A stretch of DNA of 64,000 bases from Pantoea sp. BAV 3049. GTDB taxonomy: Bacteria > Pseudomonadota > Gammaproteobacteria > Enterobacterales > Enterobacteriaceae. The DNA is taken from assembly GCF_009765445.1 (NCBI RefSeq), contig NZ_WHOY01000031.1, forward strand, positions 273,668-337,667, in the 5' to 3' direction. Below the pieces are notes generated by a model. That model did no database searches, had not been told where the DNA came from, and worked only from the letters and a program-made list of their open reading frames with translations. Below, piece by piece: positions 61,929 to 64,000 of the stretch (positions within the stretch are counted from its first letter, which is position 1; every line of letters begins with the position of its first letter). The position numbers and the translations under genes were made by a program.

Positions 61929-62918
61929 TTACTGCGGCGTAAATCGACGTAAATGTTGCACCGTCGCCAGCCAGGCTGCAATCCAGCCAATCATGGCGGA
62001 GATCAGCAGCAGCAGCAGGCTCTCATCCCACGCCAGCCCACGGAGGCTGAAGGTGGTGCCAAATACCGCCGCAACCTGCGTCACCACAGATTCCAGACGG
62101 AACACCAGTACTTCGGACAGCACCAGCGACAACAGCGCACCGGTAAAGCCCAACAGCGCACCGCCGTAAAGGAATGGGCGCAGGATAAACCCATCCGTTG
62201 CACCAATCAGCTTCTGCACGTTGATAGTGTCGCGGCGAGCAAAGATGCTGAGCCGCACGCTGTTACCGATCACCAGGAACACCGCTACAATCATCAACAC
62301 GCCGATCATCGCAGCCACCTGCCCGACCAGCCCGGTCAGCGCCGCCAGGCGGGCGAACCAGCTGTCATCCATCTTCACTTCATCCACGCCCTGCGTCTTC
62401 GCCACGCGATCGCGCAGGTTGTTCATGGTGTCGGAATTCTGGAAGTTGAGCTTCGGCGTGATAATGGCCACGGCTGGCAGCGGATTCTGCTCCAGCATAT
62501 CCATTGCACCACCAAAGCCGGACCAGTTGCGGAACTCGCCCATCGCTTCTTCGCGTGACAGGTAGTTCACCTTATCCACACCGTCTTCTTTCTTAATCTG
62601 CGCCACGACATTTTCTGCCGCATCGTCATCAAGCGTTTTGCTCAGGTAAACGGTCAGTTGGGGTGCCGGATACCACTGCTCCGCCGCCTGGCTGACGTTT
62701 TTCCATACCATAAAGCACACGCTCGGCAGCGTCAGAGAGATGGCAATTACCATCACCGTCAGCAGCGTTGCCAGCGGCTGACGCCACATATCGGACAGCG
62801 TGCCGCGCAGCGCATAGCGCCACTGCTCCTGCCAGCCGCCCTTCAGCGCTTTGCTTTTGGAAGGCTGTTTTGGCTTCGCGGCTTTCGGCGCGGGCCGGGT
62901 ATTGCGTTTATTCACCAC
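61929..62918 (-). CDS. ftsX: Cell division membrane protein FtsX
   Basis: A 329-residue protein (E. coli 352; the basic N-terminal tail is shorter here). Four membrane helices ([81 protein letters not shown]) and a periplasmic domain between the first two. With FtsE it signals to EnvC for amidase activation at the septum. Overlaps the ftsE end. Confidence 0.95.
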   Translation of the reverse strand: MVNKRNTRPAPKAAKPKQPSKSKALKGGWQEQWRYALRGTLSDMWRQPLATLLTVMVIAISLTLPSVCFMVWKNVSQAAEQWYPAPQLTVYLSKTLDDDAAENVVAQIKKEDGVDKVNYLSREEAMGEFRNWSGFGGAMDMLEQNPLPAVAIITPKLNFQNSDTMNNLRDRVAKTQGVDEVKMDDSWFARLAALTGLVGQVAAMIGVLMIVAVFLVIGNSVRLSIFARRDTINVQKLIGATDGFILRPFLYGGALLGFTGALLSLVLSEVLVFRLESVVTQVAAVFGTTFSLRGLAWDESLLLLLISAMIGWIAAWLATVQHLRRFTPQ

Positions 62919-63576
62919 CCTGGCCTCCGTGCAGACGTCCCTGATTCAGCGTCATCAGACGATAGTTGCGCCGGGCAATCAGGCCCCGGTCGTGAGTTGC
63001 CATCAGTACGGTCACTCCCACGCGGTTAAATTCTTCGAACAGCCGCAGAATATCTTCCGACAGCGCATCGTCCAGGTTACCGGTTGGCTCATCTGCCAGC
63101 AGTACAGCGGGTTTGTTCACCACCGCCCGGGCAATGCCCACGCGCTGCTGCTCACCGCCGGAAAGCTGGATCGGGAAACTCTTCGCTTTATCCAGCAGGC
63201 CGACCTTATCCAGCGCGGCCGATACGCGACGGCGAATATCTTCACCGCTGGCCCCGGCGATAATCAACGGAATCGCCACGTTGTCATACACCGAGCGGTC
63301 CATCAACAGGTGATGGTCCTGGAAAATCATGCCAATCTGACGGCGCAGGAAGGGCACTTCCCGGCTTTTCAGGCGACTGATGTCATGCCCGCTGAACCAG
63401 ATGTGCCCGGCACTCGGGCGTTCGATGCCGCAAATAAGCTTCAGCAGGGTACTTTTCCCTGCCCCGGAATGTCCGGTCAGAAACGCCATTTCTCCCGGTT
63501 GCAGATGGAAATCTACCCCCTGAAGCGCTTGCCGACCGCCGAGATAAGCCTTACTGACTTCTTCAAAGCGAATCAT
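62908..63576 (-). CDS. ftsE: Cell division ATPase FtsE
   Basis: A 222-residue ABC ATPase (E. coli 222): Walker [10 protein letters not shown], signature [16 protein letters not shown], Walker [13 protein letters not shown]. It forms a complex with FtsX at the division ring. Placed between ftsY and ftsX as in E. coli. Confidence 0.96.
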   Translation of the reverse strand: MIRFEEVSKAYLGGRQALQGVDFHLQPGEMAFLTGHSGAGKSTLLKLICGIERPSAGHIWFSGHDISRLKSREVPFLRRQIGMIFQDHHLLMDRSVYDNVAIPLIIAGASGEDIRRRVSAALDKVGLLDKAKSFPIQLSGGEQQRVGIARAVVNKPAVLLADEPTGNLDDALSEDILRLFEEFNRVGVTVLMATHDRGLIARRNYRLMTLNQGRLHGGQGGE

Positions 63577-63581
63577 CCTAA

Positions 63582-64000
63582 TTAGTCCTCTCGGGCAAAA
63601 AGTGCCTCTATAAAATCGTCAGCCTTGAACTGGCGTAAATCTTCAATGCCTTCACCCACGCCGATATAACGGATGGGAATGCCGAACTGGTCAGCGACAG
63701 AGAAGATCACTCCGCCTTTGGCGGTGCCGTCCAGCTTGGTCAGCGTGATACCGTTCAGGCCCACAGCTTCGTGGAACAGCTTAGTCTGACTGATGGCGTT
63801 TTGTCCGGTGCTGGCATCAATTGTCAGCATCACTTCGTGTGGTGCCTGCTCGTCGAGCTTTTTCATCACGCGGGTAATTTTCTTCAGCTCTTCCATCAGG
63901 TGCGATTTGTTCTGCAGACGGCCCGCCGTATCGGCAATCAGCACGTCCACATGGCGGGCCTTCGCCGCCTGAATCGCATCGAAGATGACCGAAGCAGAAT
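63582..64000 (-). CDS. ftsY: Signal recognition particle receptor FtsY (C-terminal part, cut by window edge)
   Basis: 139 residues of the GTPase NG domain are seen. Starting at the window edge: SASVIFDAIQAAKARHVDVLIADTAGRLQNK, with G3 motif DTAGR; G4 is TKLDGTAKGG, and VGEGIEDLRQFKADDFIEALF closes the protein as in other FtsY proteins. It receives ribosomes carrying membrane proteins via SRP. The P-loop and the acidic A domain lie beyond the window. Confidence 0.96.
   Translation of the reverse strand, partial: SASVIFDAIQAAKARHVDVLIADTAGRLQNKSHLMEELKKITRVMKKLDEQAPHEVMLTIDASTGQNAISQTKLFHEAVGLNGITLTKLDGTAKGGVIFSVADQFGIPIRYIGVGEGIEDLRQFKADDFIEALFARED

Noticed and set aside
1-64000. CRISPR arrays, tRNA or rRNA genes
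   Set aside because: No regular spaced repeats and no cloverleaf or rRNA sequence noticed on reading; not proven absent without a scan.

Overview
The window comes from an enterobacterial chromosome, most likely Erwiniaceae (Erwinia or Pantoea type). The host genes keep the Escherichia coli order glpR-glpG-glpE-glpD / glgPACXB / asd / yhgN / gntUKR / yhhW / ryhB / yhhY / ggt / yhhA / ugpQCEAB / livFGMHK / panM / rpoH / ftsX-ftsE-ftsY. The genus is an inference from gene content and protein divergence. No rRNA, tRNA or CRISPR array was seen.

Positions 1 to about 25,688 are a Mu-like transposable prophage (Saltovirus-type layout), read leftward on the minus strand and cut by the left window edge. 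From right to left it holds: the transposase-binding left end with three copies of a short repeat; a divergent repressor (plus strand) and Ner-like regulator; transposase A and target ATPase B; an accessory early region of small proteins (DUF3164, ANR-like, Ea22-like, DUF4406 and unknowns); one plus-strand secreted-protein cargo gene; GemA and one Mor/C family activator; the lysis cassette (endolysin, holin-like protein, overlapping spanins); terminase, portal, F-like and G-like head proteins; protease/scaffold and major head protein; then tail sheath, tube, a frameshifting tail chaperone and the start of the tape measure. The prophage sits in an MFS transporter gene, of which only the C-terminal end (to 25,987) is visible.

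Positions 26,042 to 64,000 are core chromosome. They cover glycerol-3-phosphate metabolism (glpR, glpG, glpE, glpD with a GlpR operator), the five-gene glycogen operon glgBXCAP, aspartate semialdehyde dehydrogenase, gluconate uptake (gntR, gntK, gntU with a GntR operator), pirin, the iron-regulated sRNA RyhB with its Fur box, an N-acetyltransferase, a small two-gene Tse2-like toxin/partner island, gamma-glutamyltransferase, the PhoB-type ugp operon, the branched-chain amino acid transporter with a single binding protein, PanM, heat-shock sigma factor RpoH, and the FtsX/FtsE/FtsY cluster.

The points of most interest are: an identical 20-base sequence upstream of both the endolysin and the protease genes that looks like the activator site of the phage late promoters; a classic A AAA AAG frameshift site in the tail chaperone; perfect 7-4-7 dyads in the early control region and in front of the cargo gene; a Tse2-like toxin island; and structured intergenic elements in the host part. 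All functional calls come from reading the sequence; no database search was run.
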